From an uncultured Hyphomonas sp. (GTDB lineage: Bacteria > Pseudomonadota > Alphaproteobacteria > Caulobacterales > Hyphomonadaceae), in NCBI RefSeq assembly GCF_963677035.1, contig NZ_OY781472.1:2418001-2482000 (forward strand): a DNA stretch of 64,000 bases. The letters run 5' to 3'. Within the stretch, counting starts at the first letter, position 1; each line of letters opens with the position of its first letter. The notes under the pieces were generated by a model. That model searched no databases, was not told the DNA's origin, and worked only from the letters and a program-made list of their open reading frames with translations. Below are positions 1 through 7,629 of this stretch, piece after piece. The position numbers were made by a program, and so were the translations under genes.

Positions 1-64
1 GCGACTTTTTGCGCTATCGTTTGTTAATGGGGGCAGGGATAAATCTGCCGACATGAATACGAGA

Positions 65-84
65 GACCGCAGTATCATGCGGTC
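65..84 (+). promoter_or_regulatory. Hairpin just upstream of the cydA ribosome binding site
   Basis: A perfect inverted repeat, GACCGCA (65-71) and TGCGGTC (78-84), encloses a 6-nt loop. It ends directly before the GGGAGA ribosome binding site (85-90) and the cydA ATG at 96. A second, weaker inverted repeat lies at 32-49 (GGCAG/CTGCC). The hairpin could be a 5'-UTR structure or a protein-binding palindrome. No T-tract follows, so it is not a terminator. Any regulatory role is inferred. Confidence 0.4.
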
Positions 85-95
85 GGGAGACAATC

Positions 96-1700
96 ATGCC
101 TGAACTATTAGTCGCTGACCTGTCGCGCTGGCAATTTGCGCTGACAGCTATGTACCATTTTCTGTTTGTGCCACTGACGCTGGGGCTTTCCATGCTTCTG
201 GTTGTCATGGAAGGCGCTTATGTGATGACCGGCAAGGAGGTGTGGCGACGCACCACCAAGTTTTGGGGCACCCTGTTCGGAATCAATTTCGTTCTCGGCG
301 TCGCCACTGGCATCACGATGGAATTCCAGTTCGGGATGAACTGGTCCTATTATTCGCACTATGTGGGCGACATCTTTGGTGCGCCGCTGGCCATTGAAGG
401 CCTGATGGCGTTCTTCCTGGAAGCCACACTTGTCGGCCTGATGTTCTTCGGTTGGGATAAACTGTCCCGTCCGATTCACTGGCTCGTCACTTTCCTTGTG
501 GCGCTGGGCTCGAACATCTCGGCCCTGTGGATCCTGATCGCCAATGGCTGGATGCAGCACCCGGTCGGGTCTGAGTTCAATCCGGACACGATGCGGATGG
601 AAGTCACCGATTTCATGCAAGTGCTGTTCAATCCGGTCGCGCAGGCCAAGTTCGTCCACACGGTCAGTGCCGGTTATGTGACGGCATCGGTTTTCGTGCT
701 CGGCATTTCCGCCTGGTATGTTCTGAAGAACCGGCATCTTGGTCTTGCGAAACGCTCAATGGCGGTCGCGGCCAGCTTCGGCCTCCTGTCAGCCCTGTCG
801 GTTGTCGTCCTTGGGGACGAAAGCGGGTATGCGCTGACGGATAACCAGAAGATGAAGCTCGCAGCCCTGGAAGCCATGTGGGAAACAGAGCCCGCGCCAG
901 CAGGCCTGACCCTGATCGGCATTCCGAACGAGAAAGAGCACCGGACCGAATACGCCATCCGCGTCCCGTATGTGCTTGGCCTGATCGCGACCCGCTCGCT
1001 GGACGATAAAGTCGAAGGAATCCTGCCCTTGGTCGCAGTGGCCGAAGACAGGATCGAAAACGGGATCCGCGCCTACACAGCTGTGGATGCGCTGAACAAG
1101 AACCCGAACGACGTCGCGGCGCGTGAGCAATTCGAACAGACCAAACAGGATCTTGGCTATGCCATGCTCCTGAAACGGTATGTCGATGATCCGGCAACCG
1201 CCGATCGCGCGACGATCGAGAAGGCTGCCATGGACACCGTTCCGAATGTGATGATGACATTCTTCTCGTTCCGCATCATGGCCGGCCTCGGTTTCGTGTT
1301 CATCGCGATGTTCGCCGTCGCCTTCTACTTTGTGAGCCTGAAGCGGAACGTACCGCGCTGGTTCCTGTATCTGGCACTCTTCGCCATTCCGTTCCCCTGG
1401 ATTGCGGCGGAGCTTGGCTGGGTCCTTGCCGAAGTCGGACGCCAACCCTGGGTCATCGACGGTGTGTTGCCGACCTTTATGGGGGTCTCCGGCCTGACGG
1501 TGACGCAGGTCATCATGACCATGGCTGGCTTCACGCTGCTCTATGGCACGCTGGCGGTGATCGAGATCTCGCTGATGATCCGTGCCGTCAAGCTCGGCCC
1601 CGGCGCCCGCATCCTGCCTAAGGGTGTGAGCGGAGGTGGCCCAGACACTCACAATGAACCCGTGCCGGCCCGTCCGCGCACCATCCAATTTGACAAATAG
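96..1700 (+). CDS. cydA: Cytochrome bd ubiquinol oxidase subunit I
   Basis: The 534-residue polytopic membrane protein is the quinol-oxidising subunit of cytochrome bd, which reduces oxygen to water at high affinity without pumping protons. His21 matches the heme b595 ligand region near the N-terminus (E. coli His19). His188, in a KFVH motif, matches E. coli His186, a heme b558 ligand. A GRQPW motif sits at residues 448-452, as in all CydA proteins. The length is close to E. coli CydA (522), consistent with a long Q-loop. The start is supported by GGGAGA about 6 nt upstream. It is the first gene of a unit continuing into cydB (12-nt gap), cydX, a DsrE-like gene and a cytochrome gene. The nearby NsrR gene suggests nitric-oxide-linked control, which is inferred. 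Confidence 0.97.
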   Translation: MPELLVADLSRWQFALTAMYHFLFVPLTLGLSMLLVVMEGAYVMTGKEVWRRTTKFWGTLFGINFVLGVATGITMEFQFGMNWSYYSHYVGDIFGAPLAIEGLMAFFLEATLVGLMFFGWDKLSRPIHWLVTFLVALGSNISALWILIANGWMQHPVGSEFNPDTMRMEVTDFMQVLFNPVAQAKFVHTVSAGYVTASVFVLGISAWYVLKNRHLGLAKRSMAVAASFGLLSALSVVVLGDESGYALTDNQKMKLAALEAMWETEPAPAGLTLIGIPNEKEHRTEYAIRVPYVLGLIATRSLDDKVEGILPLVAVAEDRIENGIRAYTAVDALNKNPNDVAAREQFEQTKQDLGYAMLLKRYVDDPATADRATIEKAAMDTVPNVMMTFFSFRIMAGLGFVFIAMFAVAFYFVSLKRNVPRWFLYLALFAIPFPWIAAELGWVLAEVGRQPWVIDGVLPTFMGVSGLTVTQVIMTMAGFTLLYGTLAVIEISLMIRAVKLGPGARILPKGVSGGGPDTHNEPVPARPRTIQFDK

Positions 1701-1712
1701 GAGGACAGGACA

Positions 1713-2855
1713 ATGGAACTTCCTCTCGACTATGCAACGCTGAAAGTCCTCTGGTGGGGCCTCGTCGGCGTACTGCTTATCGGTTACGCCCTGACAGACG
1801 GATATGACCTTGGTGTCGCGTCGCTGCTGCCCTTTGTAGCAAAGAACGACAAGGAACGGCGTCTCGTCATCAACTCAATTGGCCCGATGTGGGAAGGCCA
1901 CCAGGTGTGGCTGATCACGGCCGGTGGTGCCTTGTTCGCAGCCTGGCCCGCTGTATATGCGGTCAGTTTCTCCGGCTTCTATCTCGCCATGTTTGTGGTG
2001 CTGGCTGCGCTGATCCTGAGGCCCGTGGGGTTCAAGTACCGGTCAAAACGGGAAAGTGCCGCCTGGCGCACCTCCTGGGACTGGGCGCTGTTCATTGGTG
2101 GCTTCGTTCCCGCTCTGATCTTTGGTGTGGCACTCGGCAATGTGCTGCAGGGGGTCCCGTTCGATATCGACCGCACGCTGCGGGCGACGTATACGGGCGG
2201 CCTGCTGGGCTTGCTGAACCCGTTTGCCCTGCTATGCGGGCTCGCTTCGGTGGCCATGCTTGTCGCGCACGGGGCATCCTGGCTGGTCGTGAAGATCGAG
2301 CATGGGCCCGTGTTGGACCGGGCGGCGAAGTTCGGCCAGATTGCCGCGCTGCTGGTCATCGTCTTCTACGCGGCGGCAGGAGTCTGGCTCGCCATGGCGG
2401 GCATGGGTTACCGCATCGTGACTGACATTGATCCGAACGGCGTGGCCAATCCGCTGCGCAAGGAGGTCGTTGTGGAAGCGGGTGCCTGGCTCACCAATTA
2501 CAGCAAGTATCCGTGGATGATCCTCGCACCGGCACTCGGCTTCATCGGCGCCGTTCTGGCCTTCATTGGCCTCCGGAGCAAGACGGCGCTGTCGTTGATC
2601 GGATCGGGCCTTGCCGCAACCGGTATTGTTGCGTCGGTGGGGACGTCGATGTTCCCCTTCGTCCTGCCCAGCTCGATCGACCCGAATGTCAGCCTGACGG
2701 TGTGGGACAGCTCATCCAGCCATCTCACCCTGTTCATCATGCTGATCGTAACGGTGATCTTCGTCCCAATCATTCTGGCCTACACAGCCTGGGTGTACAA
2801 AGTCCTCTGGGGTCGTCTGACCACAGAGGAGGCAAACGCCGCTGGCACGTACTAA
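1713..2855 (+). CDS. cydB: Cytochrome bd ubiquinol oxidase subunit II
   Basis: The 380-residue protein is the structural partner of CydA in the cytoplasmic-membrane bd oxidase. The family signature GPMWEGHQVW is at residues 57-66, with multiple hydrophobic segments and the usual length (about 380). GGAGGA lies just upstream of the ATG, 12 nt after the cydA stop. The order cydA-cydB-cydX is the standard operon order. No CydDC exporter genes, needed for bd assembly in many bacteria, are visible in this window. Confidence 0.97.
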   Translation: MELPLDYATLKVLWWGLVGVLLIGYALTDGYDLGVASLLPFVAKNDKERRLVINSIGPMWEGHQVWLITAGGALFAAWPAVYAVSFSGFYLAMFVVLAALILRPVGFKYRSKRESAAWRTSWDWALFIGGFVPALIFGVALGNVLQGVPFDIDRTLRATYTGGLLGLLNPFALLCGLASVAMLVAHGASWLVVKIEHGPVLDRAAKFGQIAALLVIVFYAAAGVWLAMAGMGYRIVTDIDPNGVANPLRKEVVVEAGAWLTNYSKYPWMILAPALGFIGAVLAFIGLRSKTALSLIGSGLAATGIVASVGTSMFPFVLPSSIDPNVSLTVWDSSSSHLTLFIMLIVTVIFVPIILAYTAWVYKVLWGRLTTEEANAAGTY

Positions 2856-2871
2856 GCAGAAGGAAAACGAT

Positions 2872-2991
2872 ATGTGGTATTTCAGCTGGATTCTTGGCCT
2901 CGGCCTTGCGCTGACCTTCGGCATTCTCAATGCCATGTGGAACGAAGTGTCCATGGGCGAAGCAGGTGAGAACGATCTGGAGATCGATTGA
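2872..2991 (+). CDS. cydX: Cytochrome bd small subunit CydX
   Basis: A 39-codon gene starts MWYFSWILG, the typical CydX/YbgT opening, with one transmembrane helix (about residues 3-22) and an acidic tail. CydX binds CydAB and stabilises the hemes in the membrane. AGAAGGAAAA precedes the ATG. The TGA stop overlaps the ATG of the next gene (TGATG at 2989-2993), so the two are probably translationally coupled. Position after cydB, length (E. coli 37 residues) and sequence all agree. Confidence 0.93.
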   Translation: MWYFSWILGLGLALTFGILNAMWNEVSMGEAGENDLEID

Positions 2992-3449
2992 TGCGCGGAT
3001 TTCTGGTCGCGTGTGCAGCCTTGGTGTTGCCGGCGTGTGCAGCGGTTGCTGACACGCCGCCAGCCGCTGCGGCTGCGGATGCTGGCCATCCGATGCTCAC
3101 TATCCTGACCAGCGCCGATGCTGAAACGCAGTTGATGGCGCTGGTGCTGACGAAGGCGGCGATGGCGAAAGGCGTGATACCGCAGATTCTGCTGTGCAGT
3201 GCTGCGGGCGATCTCGCCCTCAAATCGCCGCCTCCGGAAGCTTTGGCACCGCTTCAGCCGAAGGGCGCCAGTCCGGCTGGCCTGTTGCGGTCCCTGAAAG
3301 CCGAAGGCGTGAAGGTCGATGTGTGTGCCATCTACCTCCCCAATCGGCCCTTCGGCGCTGAGGCGCTGGAAGACGGGATAGGCGTGGCCACGCCCCCCGG
3401 TATTGCGTCTGTCTTCACGGCAGAGGGCGCGACCGTTCTGAGCTTCTGA
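2991..3449 (+). CDS. Secreted DsrE/DsrF-like protein
   Basis: The 152-residue protein has an N-terminal signal sequence (hydrophobic residues about 4-20, possible processing near residue 21). A single alpha/beta domain follows that resembles the DsrE/DsrF/YchN sulfur-relay fold: a strand reading LTILTSAD, then a helix, LLCSAAGDLAL and a late CAIYLPNR segment. The ATG overlaps the cydX stop. A TTG three bases upstream is also possible but less likely. DsrE-like proteins bind or relay sulfur through cysteines. Periplasmic versions occur beside respiratory genes, but their function is not settled. The family call is by eye and the role here is unknown. Confidence 0.65.
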   Translation: MRGFLVACAALVLPACAAVADTPPAAAAADAGHPMLTILTSADAETQLMALVLTKAAMAKGVIPQILLCSAAGDLALKSPPPEALAPLQPKGASPAGLLRSLKAEGVKVDVCAIYLPNRPFGAEALEDGIGVATPPGIASVFTAEGATVLSF

Positions 3450-3465
3450 AAGGAGCGTTGCAGAC

Positions 3466-3969
3466 ATGAACAAGACGCTGGCAATATTTGGCTGGATATT
3501 TTTCGGACTGATCATGGGTGTCGGCCTGATGCGTTTTATGTCCACGCATGAAGAGCTCGATGAACTGGCGGCCGAAACGGCGCGTCCGGAACGGACGGCC
3601 GATGGCCGGATTGCGCTCTATTATACGGCGGAAGACCGGATGCATCTCAGTGCTCAAATGCTTGGTTTCCTGCAGGGGCTGCAGACGATCAGTGGCGCCA
3701 TTGCGGAAGAAGACCGGGAAACCATCCGCGATGCGGCGGGTGCTCTGCGGCGTGGCAATGGCCAGGGGCAGGCCGTGCAACTGAAGAGCCCGGAAGGTTT
3801 CCGCGTGCTCGGCGGGTCACTTCGTCAGGATTTCGGCACCATGTCGGATATGGCCATGACAGCAGACATGGACGAGCTCCAGCTGATGGTCAGCGATGCC
3901 ATGGGAAAATGTGTCGCCTGCCATGGCACCTATAAGGCGGTTGAAGCCGAAGACCCGGCAGCCGATTAG
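3466..3969 (+). CDS. Membrane-anchored c'-type cytochrome
   Basis: This 167-residue protein has one N-terminal transmembrane anchor (about residues 5-23) and a mostly helical body. A single CVACH heme-binding motif lies near the C-terminus, as in class II (c') cytochromes. Cytochromes c' bind NO and CO at a five-coordinate heme and protect several proteobacteria from NO. AAAGGAG lies about 8 nt before the ATG. The gene is the last of the cyd unit and its stop overlaps the end of the convergent nsrR-like gene by 4 nt. A redox-carrier role is the alternative. The c' assignment rests on motif position and length. Confidence 0.75.
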   Translation: MNKTLAIFGWIFFGLIMGVGLMRFMSTHEELDELAAETARPERTADGRIALYYTAEDRMHLSAQMLGFLQGLQTISGAIAEEDRETIRDAAGALRRGNGQGQAVQLKSPEGFRVLGGSLRQDFGTMSDMAMTADMDELQLMVSDAMGKCVACHGTYKAVEAEDPAAD

Positions 3970-4424
3970 CCGCTCGTCTCCAGGGCCTCGCGATTGCTTT
4001 CAAGCCGTTCCAGCAAGACCGGTCCGTTTGCAACAATGTCTGCAAGGGTAACCTTGTCCAGTTCGGTAAAAAAGGCCCGCAGGCCCGCGCGAAACAGCGT
4101 ACTGAACTTGCAGACACCAATCAGCGGGCAGGTATTGGTTGTCGGATTGAAGCACTCAACGATTTCGAGATCGCCTTCCGTGTGGCGAACCACTTCACCA
4201 ATGATGATGCGTTCGGGCGGGCGTCCGAGACGGACACCGCCGGTGCGGCCGCGAACATTCTCAAGATAGCCAAGCTGGCCCAGTTGGCGGGCCGCCTTCA
4301 GAAGGTGCGCCTTGGAAATCCCGTGCGCGTCGGCGACATCCTGAATACGCACAAGCTGGTCTGGGTGCAGGGCACAATACATCAGCGTCCGGAGCGCATA
4401 GTTCGTGTAGGCTGTCAGTCGCAC
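3966..4424 (-). CDS. nsrR: Rrf2-family [Fe-S] regulator, NsrR-type
   Basis: The 152-residue protein has an N-terminal winged helix (starting RLTAYTNYALR) and a cluster of three cysteines (C-x7-C-x5-C within ECFNPTTNTC...C). This matches NsrR proteins that sense nitric oxide with an iron-sulfur cluster. The GTG at 4424 is preferred because GAGGAAA lies about 8 nt upstream and family proteins start here; a longer reading frame to 4475 exists. NsrR normally represses NO-defence genes until NO destroys its cluster. The gene converges on the cyd/c' cytochrome unit, which suggests it controls that unit. Another Rrf2 specificity cannot be excluded. Confidence 0.82.
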   Translation of the reverse strand: MRLTAYTNYALRTLMYCALHPDQLVRIQDVADAHGISKAHLLKAARQLGQLGYLENVRGRTGGVRLGRPPERIIIGEVVRHTEGDLEIVECFNPTTNTCPLIGVCKFSTLFRAGLRAFFTELDKVTLADIVANGPVLLERLESNREALETSG

Positions 4425-4795
4425 GTTGTCAGTTTCCTCTTGGACGCCCCATCCCCCGACTTTTAATGTTGCCACATAAAAGTGGTAGAATTGTTGACAC
4501 TATTCTGTTGTGAATAAGATATTTGTCAATCCAGAAAATGGCCAGGCTCTTTTCCGGGGGAGACGAAACCGCATCGGTGGGTAGATATAAATACGTATAT
4601 ATTCAACGTAATGTGGTATTTCTATCTTGGCGATTGGAATCTGTGTCCCATAAAAATGTTCTATGGCTGGCATCGGGACAATGAGTTTGAAAAGTGGTAT
4701 ATGAAGTAACACATTATATTCAGGAAGCGGCCTGAACGACAAGCCGGGCTAACGCCTGAAACTCATTATCTGAACGAACAAAAGGATTTTATGCA
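4425..4795. promoter_or_regulatory. Divergent promoter region between nsrR-like gene and peroxiredoxin gene
   Basis: These 371 bases hold no credible gene and are clearly more AT-rich than their surroundings. A palindrome CCAC-N6-GTGG lies at 4472-4485, 48 bases before the nsrR GTG, and could be an autoregulatory operator. A TTGACA -35-like hexamer lies on the plus strand at 4494-4499 with AT-rich sequence after it. AAGGAT at 4782-4787 is the peroxiredoxin ribosome binding site. Operator and promoter roles are inferred. Confidence 0.4.
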
Positions 4796-5428
4796 ATGTC
4801 ATTGCGTATCGGAGACACTGCCCCCGATTTTACCGTTGCCACCCAGAAGGGAGAGATTTCCTTCCATGACTGGGCGGGCGACAGCTGGGTTTTCTTCTTC
4901 TCTCACCCTGCGGACTTCACCCCGGTCTGCACCACGGAAATGGGCCGCACTGCTCAGCTGGCGGATAAGTTCGCCGCCCGCAACGTGAAGCCGCTCGGCT
5001 TGTCCACGGATACGGTGGAAGAGCACGTCAAATGGATTGAAGACGTGAACGATACCCAGAACACCAATCTGGAATTCCCGATCGTTGCCGACAAGGACCT
5101 CAAGATCGCCCAGACGTACGACATGATCCATCCGGATGAGAGTAACACTCAGGCGGTGCGGTCGGTCTTCATTATCGATCCGAACAAGAAAATCCGCCTG
5201 ACAATGACCTATCCGATGTCAGTGGGCCGGAACTTCGACGAGATCCTGCGCGTGATCGATGCCCTCCAGACCAGCGACGCCAACAAGGTCGCGACGCCGG
5301 CAGATTGGGTTCCGGGCAAGAAAGTGATCATTCCGCCATCCATCAGCGATGAAGACGCCAAAACCCTGTTCCCACAGGGCTGGGACACCCTTCGTCCTTA
5401 TCTGCGCCTCACCGATGTGAAGGCCTGA
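4796..5428 (+). CDS. 1-Cys peroxiredoxin (Prx6 type)
   Basis: The 210-residue cytoplasmic peroxiredoxin reduces hydrogen peroxide and organic hydroperoxides. The peroxidatic cysteine is Cys45 in the PVCTTE motif. I see no other cysteine, so this is a 1-Cys enzyme needing an external thiol reductant. The long C-terminal dimerisation arm (PADWVPGKKVIIPP, about residues 163-176) is the Prx6 signature, and the length matches. The start is fixed by AAGGAT 8 nt upstream; an ATG 5 nt earlier is out of frame. It is monocistronic, ending at a strong terminator (5476-5512). It may be co-regulated with the divergent nsrR-like gene through the shared upstream region. Confidence 0.95.
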   Translation: MSLRIGDTAPDFTVATQKGEISFHDWAGDSWVFFFSHPADFTPVCTTEMGRTAQLADKFAARNVKPLGLSTDTVEEHVKWIEDVNDTQNTNLEFPIVADKDLKIAQTYDMIHPDESNTQAVRSVFIIDPNKKIRLTMTYPMSVGRNFDEILRVIDALQTSDANKVATPADWVPGKKVIIPPSISDEDAKTLFPQGWDTLRPYLRLTDVKA

Positions 5429-5475
5429 CCAGGTTGCTGCCCTTCTGACCCCCTACGAACGACAGGGCAGCCAGG

Positions 5476-5512
5476 ATCGCGCAGGTGCTCGTCACCTGCG
5501 CGATTTTCTTTT
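5476..5512 (+). terminator. Rho-independent terminator of the peroxiredoxin gene
   Basis: A perfect 12-bp stem (arms 5476-5487 and 5493-5504) has a 5-nt loop (CTCGT) and is followed by TTTTCTTTT. It lies about 50 nt after the peroxiredoxin stop codon. Confidence 0.92.
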
Positions 5513-5817
5513 CAGGCGTCGCCGAACAGGTCGCCGGTTGCCTCGTCGCGGACATTGGCGATGTCTTCGCCAATATAGAAGCAGGGATGTTTCAGGCGGG
5601 ACAGGCCGATGCCGCGCTCAAAGTGGACCCAGCCGCCATTTGGCATGCGCAGGCTGAGGATCGGTGCATCACAAACCGGGCAGGCTGAATGGAAGGATGC
5701 GCCCTTTGCTTCGCCGCCCTTGTCCTCGACCGGCACCCAGCTGGGCGCGACCTGGACACTGTCACCGGATGCCAGGCGCCGGACATGTGCGCGCCGCCGA
5801 ACCCATTTGATGGACAT
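5512..5817 (-). CDS. Small conserved-looking protein with Cys-rich (zinc-type) motif
   Basis: This is a 101-residue protein that I do not recognise. It has a CPVC motif at about residues 46-49 with a later HPC (about 77-79), suggesting metal binding. A very basic N-terminus (KWVRRRAHVRR) and an acidic C-terminus are also visible. The strongest evidence that it is real is the ribosome binding site GAGGAGG, placed 5 nt before the ATG at 5817. It is a single gene convergent with the peroxiredoxin and ends beside that gene's terminator. No function can be assigned. Confidence 0.6.
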   Translation of the reverse strand: MSIKWVRRRAHVRRLASGDSVQVAPSWVPVEDKGGEAKGASFHSACPVCDAPILSLRMPNGGWVHFERGIGLSRLKHPCFYIGEDIANVRDEATGDLFGDA

Positions 5818-6044
5818 ATCAGCCTCCTCACACTGGGGATGACCAGACCATGCCGGCGATTCGGTTAAGGTCGGTTAAGGCCTGCGGGCGGAGCAGGGCT
5901 TTGCCCATAACCTGCAATGGACACGCTTGTTTCAGACGTCCCGAAACGGGCGTGAAACTGGCAAGAAAGTTGCGAACGTCCCTGCCATACAGCCGCCGGA
6001 AACGGATTCCGGAACGTATTGGCACAGGAAGGCGCGACAGGGCG

Positions 6045-7115
6045 ATGGGTACACAGGGCGATATTCTCATAGTGATTCACGGTCCAGGCCGGGGACGCGA
6101 CGTGCCGACTGGCCGCGTTTTCATGGATCGCGTGCGGGAAACCGATCCGGAGTTGGCCGCGCGGATCCGCTTTCACGAAACCGGGGCGCCCGCGCCGGAC
6201 CTGTCGGGCGTCAGCCTGGTTGCGTTCTGGCTGGGCGATCCGCTGAAGGAAAAATACCCGGCATGTTTCGCCGATGCTGTCAGCGTTGCCAGAGCCGCCC
6301 GGGAAGCCGGTATCCGGACGCTCAACAATCCGGAAGCGCTGAGCAATACAGCCAAGACGCGCCAGTCTGCCATCTGGTCTCAGGAAAGCCTGCCGTCGGC
6401 CCGCGCGCGGATTGTCAACCGGCCGTCCCATCTGGCGCAGGTCTGCAAGGAACTCGGCGGCACCTGCATCGTCCGCTCGGATGTGGAGCATGCCCAGCGT
6501 GACGTGATCATCATCCGCAGCGAGGCCGATGCCCACCGTGCCGCGAAGACATGTGCCTTCCCGGTTGCCGTGATCCAGCTCTGCGATATCCGGTCGGAAT
6601 ACCGGGCCGCCGGTGCGGACCCGTCCAGCCTGTTTACACGCTATCATCACAAGGCCCGTGCTTTCGTGTTCGGCGATCAGGTGATGCCGAGCCACCTGTT
6701 CTTCGCGCCGGATCTGGTCGTGGGTCTGTCAAACTGCCTGTTGATGCGCGAGGCCCGTCCGCGCCGGCGCGTGGGGCACCGGTTTGGCTATCATTGCAAA
6801 TTGCTGGGCGACATGATCCGCGAAGACCAGGCGTATTTCGACAGCAATCCGCTTCATGCGAAAACCCTGGTGCAGGGCGTTCGGGCGCTCGGGCTCGATT
6901 TTGCCGCAGTAGATTACAGCATCCGCCCGGATGGCAGCGCCATTCTGTGGGAGGCGAATCCCTATTTCTATCTGCCGCCCGGGGAGCAAAGCGTGCTGAG
7001 CGCCGAGCGCAATGCCGTAGAGCGCGTGAACCAGTCGCTGGACTGGATGGCGGAAAATCTCCGCGTCGCAGCGGCGAGTACGCACAGCGTGCCGCACCTG
7101 ATGCAGGCCTCGTGA
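6045..7115 (+). CDS. ATP-grasp-like protein of unknown substrate
   Basis: The 356-residue protein's C-terminal part resembles the ATP-grasp fold of RimK/glutathione-synthetase-like ligases: GLDFAAVDYSIRPDGSAILWE followed by NPYFYL carries the metal-binding acid/Asn pair of that fold. The N-terminal third (GDILIVIHGPGRGRD...) looks like a pre-grasp alpha/beta domain. Such enzymes join an acid to an amine using ATP. I chose the ATG at 6045 because upstream in-frame codons are Arg-rich and lack domain character; GGAAGG lies about 11 nt upstream. It stands alone, with no peptide or ligase partner next to it. The substrate is unknown. Confidence 0.6.
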   Translation: MGTQGDILIVIHGPGRGRDVPTGRVFMDRVRETDPELAARIRFHETGAPAPDLSGVSLVAFWLGDPLKEKYPACFADAVSVARAAREAGIRTLNNPEALSNTAKTRQSAIWSQESLPSARARIVNRPSHLAQVCKELGGTCIVRSDVEHAQRDVIIIRSEADAHRAAKTCAFPVAVIQLCDIRSEYRAAGADPSSLFTRYHHKARAFVFGDQVMPSHLFFAPDLVVGLSNCLLMREARPRRRVGHRFGYHCKLLGDMIREDQAYFDSNPLHAKTLVQGVRALGLDFAAVDYSIRPDGSAILWEANPYFYLPPGEQSVLSAERNAVERVNQSLDWMAENLRVAAASTHSVPHLMQAS

Positions 7116-7198
7116 CTGTCATATAAGTTTGACGGCGCAGACAAGAAACTGTCGACGAACAGACATATGGAGGACCCGAAGGTACGGGGCGTTCCGAT

Positions 7199-7540
7199 AT
7201 GTCTGGCGATCCTCAACTTGTTTACTCCCTTGAGATCAAGGTGCTCGACCTTGAGGCAAAGGTTGCGTCGCTCGAAAAGACCCTGGACCGCCTCGCTCGC
7301 GAGGTCAGCGCGACGGCCCCCGTCAATATTCCGGCAGATATCCTCGACCTGATTGGCCAGGGGGAACATCCGGTCCGCGCCGTGCGGCAGTACCGGTTGC
7401 TGACCCAGAAGGAACTGGGCGAGCGCAGCGGTATCCGGGCAAACCACATCTCCGCAATCGAGCGTGGCATGCCGTACGGGCTGAAAACAGCCAAACGCCT
7501 GTCGAGCGCGCTGGATGTGCCGGTCAGCCTGCTCACCTGA
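7199..7540 (+). CDS. XRE-type helix-turn-helix protein with N-terminal coiled coil
   Basis: The 113-residue protein has an N-terminal heptad-like coiled coil (LEIKVLDLEAKVASLEKTLDRL, about residues 11-32) that probably dimerises it. A C-terminal Cro/C1-type HTH follows (VRAVRQYRLLTQKELGERSG, then the recognition helix ANHISAIERG). It could be a transcriptional repressor or an antitoxin, but no toxin-like gene is adjacent. Start codon choice is uncertain, since a frame-shifted ATG lies 32 nt upstream. It lies 83 nt after the ATP-grasp gene on the same strand. Confidence 0.75.
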   Translation: MSGDPQLVYSLEIKVLDLEAKVASLEKTLDRLAREVSATAPVNIPADILDLIGQGEHPVRAVRQYRLLTQKELGERSGIRANHISAIERGMPYGLKTAKRLSSALDVPVSLLT

Positions 7541-7629
7541 CTTGCTTCCCTAAGGAAATCCCCGTGCGGCAGGCCTTGCCAAGGCCTTGAGGCGTGTCCC
7601 ATTGATGACCGCAAAACAGGGAGAAGCCC

